A stretch of DNA of 64,000 bases, taken from contig NZ_JAICDG010000005.1 in NCBI RefSeq assembly GCF_022751215.1, forward strand, positions 248,001 through 312,000, read 5' to 3'. A program made the translations under genes and the position numbers. Below, in pieces: positions 26,001 through 34,722 of this stretch. The first letter of the stretch is position 1. Each line of letters starts with the position of its first letter. A model generated the notes under the pieces. It worked only from the letters and a program-made list of their open reading frames with translations, did no database searches and was not told where the DNA came from. This DNA is from Actinomadura terrae (GTDB lineage Bacteria; Actinomycetota; Actinomycetes; Streptosporangiales; Streptosporangiaceae).

Positions 26001-26624
26001 ATGACGTCCGAGCCGGTGATGGTGGCCGGGCAAAGGCCGCGTGAGGGCGACGAGAGAATCGTCGCGGTGTCGCTCACGGAGCCGGAGGCATTCGGCGAGC
26101 TGTTCGACCGGTACTACGACGCGCTGCGGCGGTACGTCGCGCGCCGACTCGGCCCGGAGGCCGCCGACGATGTCGCCGGTGAGACGTTCCTGGTCGCGTT
26201 CCGGGAACGCGGTCGGTACGACCCCGAGCGAGGCGGGGTCCGGCCGTGGCTTTTCGGAATCGCGACCCACCTGATATCGCGGCACCGAAGGCTGGAGGCC
26301 TCCCGCTACAAGACGCTCGCCCGGACGCCGGTGGAGGCCGAGGACGACACCCTCGACAGGGTGGTCGACAGGGTGAGCGCCGAGGCGGCCCGGCCCGCGC
26401 TGGCCGGGGCGCTGGCGGCGCTGGCGCAGCGTGACCGGCACGCCCTGCTGCTGGTGGTGTGGGCCGGGCTGTCCTACCAGGAAGTGGGCGAGGCGCTCGG
26501 CGTCCCCACGGGCACGGTGGCCTCCCGCGTCAACCGCGCCAGACGCAAGGTCCGCCACGCGCTCGGCGGACGCGATCCCCTGCGTGACGACCGACTCGAC
26601 GAGGAAGGCGATCGTGATGAATGA
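26001..26624 (+). CDS. ECF RNA polymerase sigma factor
   Basis: 207-aa sigma-70-family factor of the extracytoplasmic type. Region 2 is FGELFDRYYDALRRYVARRL to DDVAGETFLVAFR and RPWLFGIATHLISRHRR (about residues 25-100). Region 4 is DRHALLLVVWAGLSYQEVGEAL to VASRVNRARRKVRHAL (about 140-190). Start is uncertain: GTG 25989, ATG 26001 and ATG 26019 are all possible. Its stop overlaps the next gene by 8 bases, so the two are translationally coupled, as is normal for sigma/anti-sigma pairs. Confidence 0.88.
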   Translation: MTSEPVMVAGQRPREGDERIVAVSLTEPEAFGELFDRYYDALRRYVARRLGPEAADDVAGETFLVAFRERGRYDPERGGVRPWLFGIATHLISRHRRLEASRYKTLARTPVEAEDDTLDRVVDRVSAEAARPALAGALAALAQRDRHALLLVVWAGLSYQEVGEALGVPTGTVASRVNRARRKVRHALGGRDPLRDDRLDEEGDRDE

Positions 26625-27318
26625 GCTGGACGAGCTCACGCACCTGACCGAGCTGGGCCGCAGTCTGGACGAGCCCGCCGATCCCCTTGCGCGGCAGCGT
26701 CAGCGCGTCTCGCTGATGCACGCGACCGAGGAGACCGCACCGGCCCGTACGGCATGGCACCAAAGGTTGGCGGGACGCCGGATCGCGTTGGCCGCCGCGG
26801 TGGGAAGTGTCGTCGCCGCCGGGACGGTGTTCACCGCCGTGGCGACCGACTCCCAGACCAATCCCGCCTACGCCGCCGAAAAGCTTCCGAACGGCACGAT
26901 CAAGGTCACCATCCGGGAGTTCCGGGACGCCCCCGGGCTCGAACGGCGGCTCGCGAAACTCGGCGTGCGGGCCGTGGTGACGTATCTACCGCCGCAGAAG
27001 CGGTGCGAGCACCGGCCCGAATGGAAGAACCGGCTCATCGACGACCGGCACCCGGTGTTCGAGTTCGTCAACGTGCTCAACAAGCACCACGTACCGGTGG
27101 ACTACAAGGAGGCGATCGTCCACCCCGACCGCATACCGGCCGGATACACCGTCTACATCGAAGTCGTCTACAACCGCGCGGGAGGCGACGGCATCTGGAA
27201 GGGCGAGGTCATCGGAATGACCGAGGCCCTCGCGTCGGGGCCGGTGGATCGCTGCGCCGTCATCTCCTGGCCGCCGCGCGGGTCCGCCCCCGGCGCACTC
27301 AACGGCCTGCGCCCGTAG
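26617..27318 (+). CDS. Membrane protein, probable anti-sigma partner (CU044-like)
   Basis: 233-aa protein whose ATG overlaps the sigma gene. Residues 1-48 are a charged cytosolic segment (MNELDELTHLTELGRSLDEP), residues about 50-72 are one membrane helix (IALAAAVGSVVAAGTVFTAV), and the rest is outside (PNGTIKVTIREFRDAP, KRCEHRPEW, WKGEVIGMTEALASG). This matches the CU044_5270-type proteins that follow ECF genes in Streptosporangiales. It probably holds the sigma factor inactive at the membrane until an outside signal arrives. It lacks a classical ZAS zinc motif, so the anti-sigma role is inferred from context. Confidence 0.7.
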   Translation: MNELDELTHLTELGRSLDEPADPLARQRQRVSLMHATEETAPARTAWHQRLAGRRIALAAAVGSVVAAGTVFTAVATDSQTNPAYAAEKLPNGTIKVTIREFRDAPGLERRLAKLGVRAVVTYLPPQKRCEHRPEWKNRLIDDRHPVFEFVNVLNKHHVPVDYKEAIVHPDRIPAGYTVYIEVVYNRAGGDGIWKGEVIGMTEALASGPVDRCAVISWPPRGSAPGALNGLRP

Positions 27319-27371
27319 GGACTCGCGATGCGGGGCCGCCGCCCGGAGTGCGCGGCGGCCCCGCCGGACCC

Positions 27372-28838
27372 TCACGCCGTGGGCGGGTACCGCACGGGCC
27401 CCTCCGAGGTGATCTTTCCGTTGGTGATGGTCATCAGGCGGGTCGCGGCCGCGATCCGCTCCGGCGGCATCGTCAGCGGGTTCTCCTTGAGGACGACGAG
27501 ATCGGCGTACTTGCCGGGCGTCACGGTGCCGCGCCGCCGCTCCTCGTACGAGGCGAACGCCGCCCGGGAGGTGACCAGCTCCAGCGCCGTGCGGACGTCC
27601 AGCCGCTGGTCCGGCATCCAGCCGCCGGGCGGCGTCCCGTCGAACTCGGTGCGGGTCACCACGCGTTGCAGGCCCCACAGCGGATCGAGCACCTCGTTGG
27701 CGAAGTCACTGCCGCCGACCATCGGCATCCGCGCCCGCAGCATGTCGCGCCAGCGGTAGGCGTACCGCAGCCGCTTCTCCCCCAGCGCCTTCCCGGCGAA
27801 CCGCTGGTCGGTCGTCGCGAAGCTCAGCTGAATGCTCGCGATCACGCCGTGCCGGATCATCCGCTCCAGCAGGTCGTCCTCGGCGACCTGCACGTGCTCG
27901 ACGGCCCAGCGGTCCCGGGGCGTGACTCCCGCGCTCTCGTAGGCGTTCAGCGTCACCCTCAGCCCGCGGTCGCCGATGGCGTGCGTGGTGACGTTGAAGC
28001 CCAGTTCCCGGGCGCGGGCGACGTCGCGGTCGGCGCGCTCCTGCGCCAGGAACAGGACTCCCCGGCGCGGAAAACCGTAGGGGTCGTCGGTGTAGGGACG
28101 GCTCAGCGCGGAGGTGCGGGGGCCGAGCCACCCGTCCGAGTACAGCTTCACCCCCAGCACCTTCACCCACTCGTCGCCGACCCCGGTCCGCAGCCCCATC
28201 CGGGCCGCCTCCTCCATGCAGCCCCACGCCACCCGCACGAGGAAGCGGACCTTCAGCCTGCCCTCGCGCGCGAGCTCGAACAGGGCCTCCAGCGCGCCGA
28301 GGTCCCGCAGCCCCGCCTCCACGACCGTGCTGACGCCCTGCCCGGCCACCTCCTCCTGCATGACCAGCAGGTCGTTCTTCATCTGCTCGGTCACGGGACT
28401 GCGGGTCCAGGCGTCCACCGGCGTCTCGCCGCGCGCGTGGATCTCCAGGTGCCGTTTCCCGTTGCGCCTGCGCGACTCGACCGCCTCCGCCTCGTCGTAC
28501 GGCTTCCACACCGGACGGTACGCCTCCGCCTTCGCGCCGGTCAGCGCCATCTGGACGAGGTGCGTGTGCTGGTCGCGGAACCCGGGGCCGACGAAGGCGC
28601 CCCGCAGATCGATCCGGCGCGTGCGATCCCCCGCCCATTCGAGGACGTCCTCGTCGGAGCCGACGGCCACGATCCGCATCCCCTTCACGGCCACCGCCTG
28701 GGCCATGCCCTTCTCCGTCCAGACGGTTCCCGAATGCAGTATCAGGTCGGCGTGGTCCCGTGGACGACCCGCGGCCACACCTCCCACGGCGGCACCGGTC
28801 AGGGCGAGAGCCGATCGACGTGACATCGAAGACTCCAT
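27372..28838 (-). CDS. Tat-exported amidohydrolase, YtcJ-like
   Basis: 488-aa metal-dependent hydrolase. It has a twin-arginine type leader (SMSRRSALALTGAAVGGVAAG). The amidohydrolase barrel shows DQHTHL as the metal-binding HxH strand, VKLYSDGWLGPRTSALS, the ligand segments NVTTHAIGDRG and WAVEHVQVAE, and the Asp strand GGSDFANEVLDPLWG. YtcJ/NfdA-like enzymes hydrolyse N-formyl or N-acyl amides and related bonds. ATG at 28838 has GAGGAG upstream; a GTG three codons earlier is possible. Monocistronic, divergent from aldehyde dehydrogenase. The substrate is not identifiable. Confidence 0.85.
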   Translation of the reverse strand: MESSMSRRSALALTGAAVGGVAAGRPRDHADLILHSGTVWTEKGMAQAVAVKGMRIVAVGSDEDVLEWAGDRTRRIDLRGAFVGPGFRDQHTHLVQMALTGAKAEAYRPVWKPYDEAEAVESRRRNGKRHLEIHARGETPVDAWTRSPVTEQMKNDLLVMQEEVAGQGVSTVVEAGLRDLGALEALFELAREGRLKVRFLVRVAWGCMEEAARMGLRTGVGDEWVKVLGVKLYSDGWLGPRTSALSRPYTDDPYGFPRRGVLFLAQERADRDVARARELGFNVTTHAIGDRGLRVTLNAYESAGVTPRDRWAVEHVQVAEDDLLERMIRHGVIASIQLSFATTDQRFAGKALGEKRLRYAYRWRDMLRARMPMVGGSDFANEVLDPLWGLQRVVTRTEFDGTPPGGWMPDQRLDVRTALELVTSRAAFASYEERRRGTVTPGKYADLVVLKENPLTMPPERIAAATRLMTITNGKITSEGPVRYPPTA

Positions 28839-29182
28839 GGCGCACACTCCTCACATGTTGCGGGGCGTTCGCTCCCAATCTGACCGGGTTTCAACAACAG
28901 CGCAACCCACCGAGAGAACCGCATTTATATAAGTGCCGACAAGTTGGGGCGACGAACCATTCTTGGCCTCTCGGGTGGCCATTTTCGACCCAATATGCGA
29001 CCTTATTATGAGGGACGGGTGGACGCCGGTCGGCAGCGCGTCGCTTGCCAAGACTCCGCTGGGTGACGGCCTCATCACGGCGCCGCGCCCGATCGCGCCG
29101 TCCCACCCGGGTTCATGCCCTTGGGCCCTATTCAGGCAGTCCGAAAATTGATATAATAAAGGGCGTCTCAGAAAGGATCACC
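28839..29182. promoter_or_regulatory. Divergent upstream region, amidohydrolase / aldehyde dehydrogenase
   Basis: 344 bases with no supported gene. AT-rich islands include a perfect TATAAT at 29152-29157, 26 bases before the aldehyde dehydrogenase ATG, with no convincing -35. A TTATATAAG element lies near 28926-28934 and could belong to the amidohydrolase promoter. Confidence 0.35.
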
Positions 29183-30637
29183 ATGTCATTTGCCGCGCCT
29201 TCGGCTGCCGACTTCTACGCGTCCTGGATCGACGGATCGTGGCGCGAGAGCGACGACCATTATTCCGCGATCAATCCCGCCACCGGCCGGCCGTTCGCCG
29301 ATCTGGCGGCGGCCTCGACGGCCGATGTGGACGCCGCCGTCGCCAGTGCCGGGGCGGCCTTCCGCAAGACCCGCGGCGTGCGGCCCGCCACCCGCGCCGC
29401 GTGGTGCCGCTCAGCCGCCCAGGCGCTGCTCGCCTCGCACGACGAACTCGCCGAGGTGCTCTCCACCGAGCACGGCAAGCCGATCGCCGAGTCCCGCGGC
29501 GAGATCCTGTTCGCGGTGCGCGGGCTGGAGATGGCCGCGGAATCCGTGCTCGCCATGAGCGGAGAGACTCCGCAGGTGGAGGACCCGAACAAGCGGGTGA
29601 TCGTGCGCCGCGAGGGTCTCGGCGTGTGGGCGATCATCACCCCGTGGAACTTCCCGGTGAACATCCCGGTCGAGTACATCGGCGCGGCCCTCGCGTCCGG
29701 CAACGCCGTGGTGTGGAAGCCGGCTCCGACCACGGCCGTCGTGGCGACGAAGTTCCGGGAGATCCTGCTCGCGGCGGACTTCCCGCAGGAACTGCTGCAA
29801 CTGGTGATCACGAACGAGGTCGCGGTCGCCGAGCACCTGGTGACGCACCCGGGAATCGTCGCGGTCGGTTTCACCGGCGGCAGCGGCACCGGCCAGTCCA
29901 TCGCGAAATCGGCCTGGGACAAGAAGCTCCTTCTCGAACTGGGCGGGAATTCCCCCGTCGTGGTCCTCGGCGACGCCGACCTCGAAATCGCCACGGCCGC
30001 GATCTCGAATTCGGCGTTCTGGAATGCGGGGCAGGTGTGCAGCGCCGCCGGCAAGGTACTGGTCGCGGCGTCGTGCGCGGACGAACTCACCCGGCTTCTC
30101 GCGAAGCAGGCCGAAGACACGGTTCTCGGATCGCCGCTGGATTCCGGCGTCACGATGGGACCGGTCCACCTGGAATCGGGCATCGCCCGCTACGACCGGC
30201 TGATCAAGGACGCCCGGGAGCGCGGCGCGGACGTCGTGACCGGTGGCGAGCGGGTCAAGGGCAAGGACGGCTTCTACTTCCCGCCCACCGTCGTCGCCTC
30301 CGTCGGTCATGACACCGCGCTCTTCACCGAGGAGACGTTCGGCCCGATCGCCTCGCTGTCGGTGTTCGACGACGAGGAGGAAATGGTCGCGGCCGCGAAC
30401 TCCGGCGATTTCGGGCTGGTCGGCTCGTTGTTCACGAGCGACCTTTCGAAGGGCTTCCAGATCGGCGAGCGCATCGACTGCGGGCTGGTGGTGGTCAACG
30501 ACACCTCCAACTACTGGGAGTACAGCCTGCCCTTCGGCGGCGCGGCCGGACGGCGTTCGGGCCGGGGCCGGCTCGGCGGCCACTGGGTCGTCGAGGAGTT
30601 CAGCCAGATCAAGACCCTGGCGATCGACGTCCGGTGA
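29183..30637 (+). CDS. NAD(P)-dependent aldehyde dehydrogenase
   Basis: 484-aa ALDH-superfamily enzyme oxidising an aldehyde to its acid. All key parts are present: PWNFPV with N157, the cofactor strand NAVVWKPAP, GFTGGSGTGQSI, the general base in LELGGNSP (E252), the nucleophile in NAGQVCSAAG (C286), and EETFGPIASL. ATG at 29183 has GAAAGGA upstream; a longer frame to 29045 has no ribosome site. It closely follows family length. Monocistronic with a strong terminator. It lies next to the catabolic locus and may contribute to it, but no shared operator was seen. Confidence 0.9.
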   Translation: MSFAAPSAADFYASWIDGSWRESDDHYSAINPATGRPFADLAAASTADVDAAVASAGAAFRKTRGVRPATRAAWCRSAAQALLASHDELAEVLSTEHGKPIAESRGEILFAVRGLEMAAESVLAMSGETPQVEDPNKRVIVRREGLGVWAIITPWNFPVNIPVEYIGAALASGNAVVWKPAPTTAVVATKFREILLAADFPQELLQLVITNEVAVAEHLVTHPGIVAVGFTGGSGTGQSIAKSAWDKKLLLELGGNSPVVVLGDADLEIATAAISNSAFWNAGQVCSAAGKVLVAASCADELTRLLAKQAEDTVLGSPLDSGVTMGPVHLESGIARYDRLIKDARERGADVVTGGERVKGKDGFYFPPTVVASVGHDTALFTEETFGPIASLSVFDDEEEMVAAANSGDFGLVGSLFTSDLSKGFQIGERIDCGLVVVNDTSNYWEYSLPFGGAAGRRSGRGRLGGHWVVEEFSQIKTLAIDVR

Positions 30638-30647
30638 CCTGATCGTT

Positions 30648-30686
30648 GAGCGGGCGGCGGCCGGTTCGACCGGCCGCCGCCCGCTC
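30648..30686 (+). terminator. Hairpin terminator after aldehyde dehydrogenase
   Basis: Long near-perfect GC stem: GAGCGGGCGGCGGCCGG pairs with its complement ending at 30686. It sits 10 bases after the stop and faces the convergent CaiB gene, so it may work in both directions. Confidence 0.8.
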
Positions 30687-30732
30687 GGTTCGAGTTCCGC
30701 TTCCGGCCGCCCCCGGCGTCGGAAGCGGATAC

Positions 30733-33021
30733 TCATGACGTCGCGTTTCCGGCGGTGAGGCTCGGGTCGGCGAGTACTTCCTCCTGGTGCTGGCCCAGGC
30801 CGGGCGCGGGCGCCGGGTCCGGCGGGGTGTAGCCGCGCATCGTGAGCGGGAATCCCTTGCGGCGGGACGCGCCGTCCCCGAGGAAGACCCGCCGCTCACG
30901 GAAGCGCGGTTCGCGCCCGCGTTCGGCCGCCGAGAGCACCGGCGCGTGGGCCACGCCCGCCTCGGTCAGGGCGTGGACGCACTCCGTCCGGGAACGGGCG
31001 CGGGTCCAGGCCCCGATCAGCTCGTCCACGCGGCTTTCGTGCTTCCACCACCATTCCTCGGATTTCCCTGCCAATTCTTCGGGCGCGACCAGGGCCGCCA
31101 ACGCGTCCCTTTCGGCCTGGCGATGGCACGCGATCGCGACCCATTCGCCGTCGCCCGCGCAGGGGTACACGTCGTGCGGGGTGGCGCCGGGACGCCGGTT
31201 GCCGGTGGGCGCGGGAAGCGCGCCCGTCGAGGTGTGCTCGGCGATCCGGTCGGCGAGCGTCCAGCTGATGAGCTCGCGCTGCGACACGTCCAGGTGGACG
31301 CCCCGGACGTCGCGCTCCAGGCAGTACGCGACGAGCCCCGCGCCGAACAGGGACGCCACCTGGTCGGGGTAGTTGACCTCGGCGGACGACCACATCGGCC
31401 CGCCGTCCAGGTATCCCGTGACGGAGGCCAGCCCCGACAGGAGGTCGAGCGTCGACCCGTACGACCTGCGCCCGGACTCGGGCCCGTCCTGCCCCTGGCT
31501 GGACAGCGACAGGTAGACGAGCCGCGGGTTGACCGCGCGCAGCGTCTCGAAGTCGGCGCCGAGCCGCCCGGTCACGCCCACCGTGAAGTTCTCGATCACG
31601 ACGTCGGCGTGGGCGGCCAACCGGTGCAGCCGCTCGCGGCCGGCCTCGGTCTTGAGGTCCAGCACCACGCCCAGCTTGCCCGCGTTGTTGGACTCGAACA
31701 TGGGCGAGAGGCCGTCGGCGGCCGGGGGCCGGCCCGCCACCGGCCACTGCCGGAACGGGTCCGGGTGGCTCGCCGACTCGACCTTGATCACCGTGGCGCC
31801 GTAGTCGGCGAGGAGCCGTCCGGTGGCGGCGCCCGCCGTGATCGTCCCGAGGTCCAGGACGGTCACACCGGAGAGCGGCGCGTCCCGTCCAGGCGAGTCG
31901 GACGCACTCGGCAACGCCCAGGCCGGGGCCTCGGCCAGGTCGCCGAGCGCGGGCGGCGGGCCGGAGCGCCACGGCAGCCCCGCCGCGCGCACCGGGGGGC
32001 CGACGGACGCGATCGTCCGCCCGTCCTCGCGCGGCCCGCGGAAGAAGTCGCGCGCCTCGTACTGCCCGTCGCCGAGCAGGTCGCCCAGGTCGGCGCTGAA
32101 CCCGACGGCGAGCCCGAGCGCCTGCGCGCGCTCGTAGACCGTCCGCTTGGGCAGGCGCGCCGCCCACCGCTCGATCAACCGCCACCCCTCCTCCGAATCC
32201 GGAGGGGACGGCTGCGCGGAGTCGCCGACGAGGTCGATCAGCAGATCCCACTGCACGGGCTGGAAGATCACGCCGACCCAGCCGTCGGCCGCGCGGACGA
32301 TCCGCCACTGCCCCGCCGTCGCCCCCGTACGCGTCGGGGACGTGGCGGCGACGTTGGTCTCGATGTCGCTCTTCCAGTCGATATAGGCCGCGACGTCGCA
32401 CATCGCGACATCGACCACGTCGCCGTGCGCGGTGTGCGCGCGGCGGCGGAGCGCGAGCATGCCGCCGAGGAAACCCGCGAAGGCGGCGGCGTGCGCCGCC
32501 TGCTCCCCGCCGAGGCTGAGCGGCGGACGGTCCGGCTCCCCGATCATCGCGGCGAGGCCGCCGTGGCACTCGGCGAGCAGGCTGTCGCCCGGATGGTCCG
32601 AGCGCGGGTCGTCCAGGCCCGCCGCCGTGATGCCCACGGCGACGAGTCCCGGCCAGGCGGCGCGGATCTGCGGCGCGGTCAGGCCGAGCGCCCGCGCCCG
32701 GGTGGGCCCGAGGTCGCTGATCAGGAGGTCGGCACGTTCCAACAGATGGTGCAGCGCCGCCCGGCCGTCCGCCGTGTCCAGGTCGACGACCATGCTGCGC
32801 TTGTCGGCGTCGAGGCTGGCGAAGGTGAGGCCGACGCCGTGCTCGTCCAGCGGCTCGCGCGTCCGCAGCGGGTCCCCGCCGGGCGGCTCGCACAGGACCA
32901 CGTCGTGTCCCAGCCCGGCCAGGAGCCGCCCGCAGACCTTCGCGGCCACACCGCCGGACAGCTCGACGACCCGCAGCGCCTTGCGCGGGTCGCCGTTCCG
33001 CCTCTCGTCTGGTGGTTCCAC
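30733..33021 (-). CDS. Tandem CaiB/BaiF-type CoA-transferase (double-domain fusion)
   Basis: 762-aa fusion of two family III CoA-transferase domains, about 1-350 and 380-740. Domain 1 starts LRVVELSGGVAAKVCGRLLAGLGHDVV. Domain 2 repeats it as VTVLDLGTITAGAATGRLLADYGATVIKVES, with the family segment NAGKLGVVLDLKTEAGRERL. In domain 2 the expected catalytic Asp position is near AEVNYPDQVASLFGAG. Family III enzymes move CoA between acids, so this likely activates the imported substrate. It is the last gene of the overlapping minus-strand operon, 3 bases after the amidohydrolase. Most relatives are single-domain dimers; here the dimer is covalently linked. Confidence 0.88.
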   Translation of the reverse strand: MEPPDERRNGDPRKALRVVELSGGVAAKVCGRLLAGLGHDVVLCEPPGGDPLRTREPLDEHGVGLTFASLDADKRSMVVDLDTADGRAALHHLLERADLLISDLGPTRARALGLTAPQIRAAWPGLVAVGITAAGLDDPRSDHPGDSLLAECHGGLAAMIGEPDRPPLSLGGEQAAHAAAFAGFLGGMLALRRRAHTAHGDVVDVAMCDVAAYIDWKSDIETNVAATSPTRTGATAGQWRIVRAADGWVGVIFQPVQWDLLIDLVGDSAQPSPPDSEEGWRLIERWAARLPKRTVYERAQALGLAVGFSADLGDLLGDGQYEARDFFRGPREDGRTIASVGPPVRAAGLPWRSGPPPALGDLAEAPAWALPSASDSPGRDAPLSGVTVLDLGTITAGAATGRLLADYGATVIKVESASHPDPFRQWPVAGRPPAADGLSPMFESNNAGKLGVVLDLKTEAGRERLHRLAAHADVVIENFTVGVTGRLGADFETLRAVNPRLVYLSLSSQGQDGPESGRRSYGSTLDLLSGLASVTGYLDGGPMWSSAEVNYPDQVASLFGAGLVAYCLERDVRGVHLDVSQRELISWTLADRIAEHTSTGALPAPTGNRRPGATPHDVYPCAGDGEWVAIACHRQAERDALAALVAPEELAGKSEEWWWKHESRVDELIGAWTRARSRTECVHALTEAGVAHAPVLSAAERGREPRFRERRVFLGDGASRRKGFPLTMRGYTPPDPAPAPGLGQHQEEVLADPSLTAGNATS

Positions 33022-33024
33022 CGG

Positions 33025-33918
33025 CTAGCGCGCCACTTCGGCGGCGCCCGGTCCGGTGCGCTCCCACTCCCAGCCGTCCGCGGGCCGGGGCCAGTTCAGC
33101 ACCTCGGCCGCCGTCCGGCCGAGCATCCAGACCTTGTCCTCCTCGCTGAGGAAGTCGAGCGTGTACCGGACGTGGTCGAGGTTCTCCCGCCAGGTCGCGC
33201 CGCGCACCCGCGTCGTGTCCGAGGCCCACATGAGCCGCTGCGGCCCGTACGCGTCGTAGACGCGGCGCAGCGTCGGGGTCAGCGACGGGTAGGGGTAGGG
33301 CTCGGACGTGTAGTCGGGGATCGCCGAGTACTTCATGTACACGTTCGGGTACTTCACGAGCGGGAAGATGTCGTCGATGTGCGCCCAGAGGTCCTGGGTG
33401 TCGGGGTCACCGATGATCAGGCCCATATGGTCGACGATCAGCTTGAGGTCGGGGTGCCGCTCCGCGATCGCGGCGACCTTGCGGACCTCGGGTCCGTAGA
33501 TCAGCAGCATGAGCGGGATGCCGAGCCGCTCCGCGGCCTCCCAGAACCACGGGAACGTGTCGACGTCGATCCACTCGCGGCCGCGGAAGTCCGGGTAGCT
33601 CATCCGGATACCGCGCATCCACGGGTTGTCGAACCAGCGCTCGATGCGCTCGCGGTCCGGGTCCCAGAGGTTGAACCGGCCCATCACGCCGAACCGGCCG
33701 GGATGCTCCGCGGCCCAGCCGAGCGCGGGTGTGTTGTCGTCGCCCGCCCAGATCGCCGGGACGATCGCCACGGCGTCGATGCCGAGCTCGTCCATCCTCG
33801 GCAGGATCTGCTTCGGCGTCGACTCCGGCTTGCCGGAGTAGCTCTCACCGATGTCCGGCCAGGGCCGCTCCGGGGTGTTGGGCAGGAACATGTGGATCTG
33901 GGTGTCGAGAATGAACAC
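33025..33918 (-). CDS. Amidohydrolase-2 family hydrolase/decarboxylase
   Basis: 297-aa TIM-barrel protein of the amidohydrolase-related (ACMSD/2-pyrone-dicarboxylate lactonase) group. Seen: DTQIHM as the metal-binding strand at the start, MDELGIDAVAIVPA, GRFGVMGRFNLWDP, RGIRMSYPDF, the ligand region KLIVDHMGLIIGDP, VYMKYSAIPDY and the final Asp in MWASDTTRVRG. Such enzymes hydrolyse lactones or decarboxylate ring-cleavage acids with a metal ion. It sits inside the CoA-pathway operon, so it likely opens or trims the substrate before or after CoA activation. The actual reaction is unknown. Confidence 0.8.
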   Translation of the reverse strand: MFILDTQIHMFLPNTPERPWPDIGESYSGKPESTPKQILPRMDELGIDAVAIVPAIWAGDDNTPALGWAAEHPGRFGVMGRFNLWDPDRERIERWFDNPWMRGIRMSYPDFRGREWIDVDTFPWFWEAAERLGIPLMLLIYGPEVRKVAAIAERHPDLKLIVDHMGLIIGDPDTQDLWAHIDDIFPLVKYPNVYMKYSAIPDYTSEPYPYPSLTPTLRRVYDAYGPQRLMWASDTTRVRGATWRENLDHVRYTLDFLSEEDKVWMLGRTAAEVLNWPRPADGWEWERTGPGAAEVAR

Positions 33919-33930
33919 GCCTCCCCCTCC

Positions 33931-34722
33931 TCAAGGTTGCCGGACGGTCGCGCCCGTCGGCGCCGTCGTCCGTGGAATGACCGAGATGTGGCGGTACCAG
34001 AGCCGCCACGGCGTCGTCTTCCTCGTCCAGGACGCGGGGCCCGGCGTCCAGCGGTCCGACTCGATCAACGTGTTCAGCGTCGCGCGGACCCCCTCGTCGG
34101 AGGCGTCCGGCTGCTCGTAGACGGCGAGGAAGCGCGGGCAGCCGGGCGCCGGATGCTCCAGTTCGCGCCGCAGCGTGTACCTGGACCCGCGGCTGAACCC
34201 GCCGACCTCCACCGCCTCGGGCAGGTGGACGTTGGTGTAGAAGTCGTCGAACTCGGCCAGCTCGTCGCCGACGTCCTCGGGCGGCTCGATCCCGATGATG
34301 TAGATCGAGCCCGGGTTGCCCGTCGAGGGGCCGGTCTCGGAGACCTTCTCGTAGACGACGCGCCAGCGATGGGTGAGCAGGTCGGGCCAGAGCGGCGGGT
34401 CGTCGCTGTAGGGGGGCTTGGTGCCCCCGGGGGCGGTCGTCCCGGCGATGTACTTCTCGACCGCCTGCTCGTCCTCGACCTCGTAGGCCGCCAGGTACGA
34501 CCCGCCGAAGTCGCCGCGCGGGTCGGGCAGCTGGAGGACGTATCGGTGCGCGGCACGGAAGCCCGGATACCGCGCGAGGACCTCGGGGACGTGCGTCTCG
34601 TTGTAGAACCGGTGGAAGCGCGCGAGGTCCGCAGGTTCCGAGCTGGCGAAGTCGAGGGAGATCCAGTACAGGAACTCGCTGGTGAAGGGCGGCGGCGCGG
34701 CGGCGCTCGCCGGCGACGTCAT
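33931..34722 (-). CDS. EthD-like dimeric alpha/beta-barrel protein
   Basis: 263-aa protein with two ferredoxin-like halves. The first contains LARFHRFYNETHVPEVLARYPGFRAAHRY and LAAYEVEDEQAVEKY; the second contains LAEFDDFYTNVHLPEAVEVGGFSRGSRYTL and FLAVYEQPD. The (F)YNxHxPE pattern is typical of EthD and related small-molecule-handling barrels found in catabolic operons. Its ATG overlaps the upstream enoyl-CoA hydratase stop (ATGA), so the genes are translated together. A role as isomerase, carrier or accessory is inferred; no catalytic residues are certain. Confidence 0.65.
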   Translation of the reverse strand: MTSPASAAAPPPFTSEFLYWISLDFASSEPADLARFHRFYNETHVPEVLARYPGFRAAHRYVLQLPDPRGDFGGSYLAAYEVEDEQAVEKYIAGTTAPGGTKPPYSDDPPLWPDLLTHRWRVVYEKVSETGPSTGNPGSIYIIGIEPPEDVGDELAEFDDFYTNVHLPEAVEVGGFSRGSRYTLRRELEHPAPGCPRFLAVYEQPDASDEGVRATLNTLIESDRWTPGPASWTRKTTPWRLWYRHISVIPRTTAPTGATVRQP

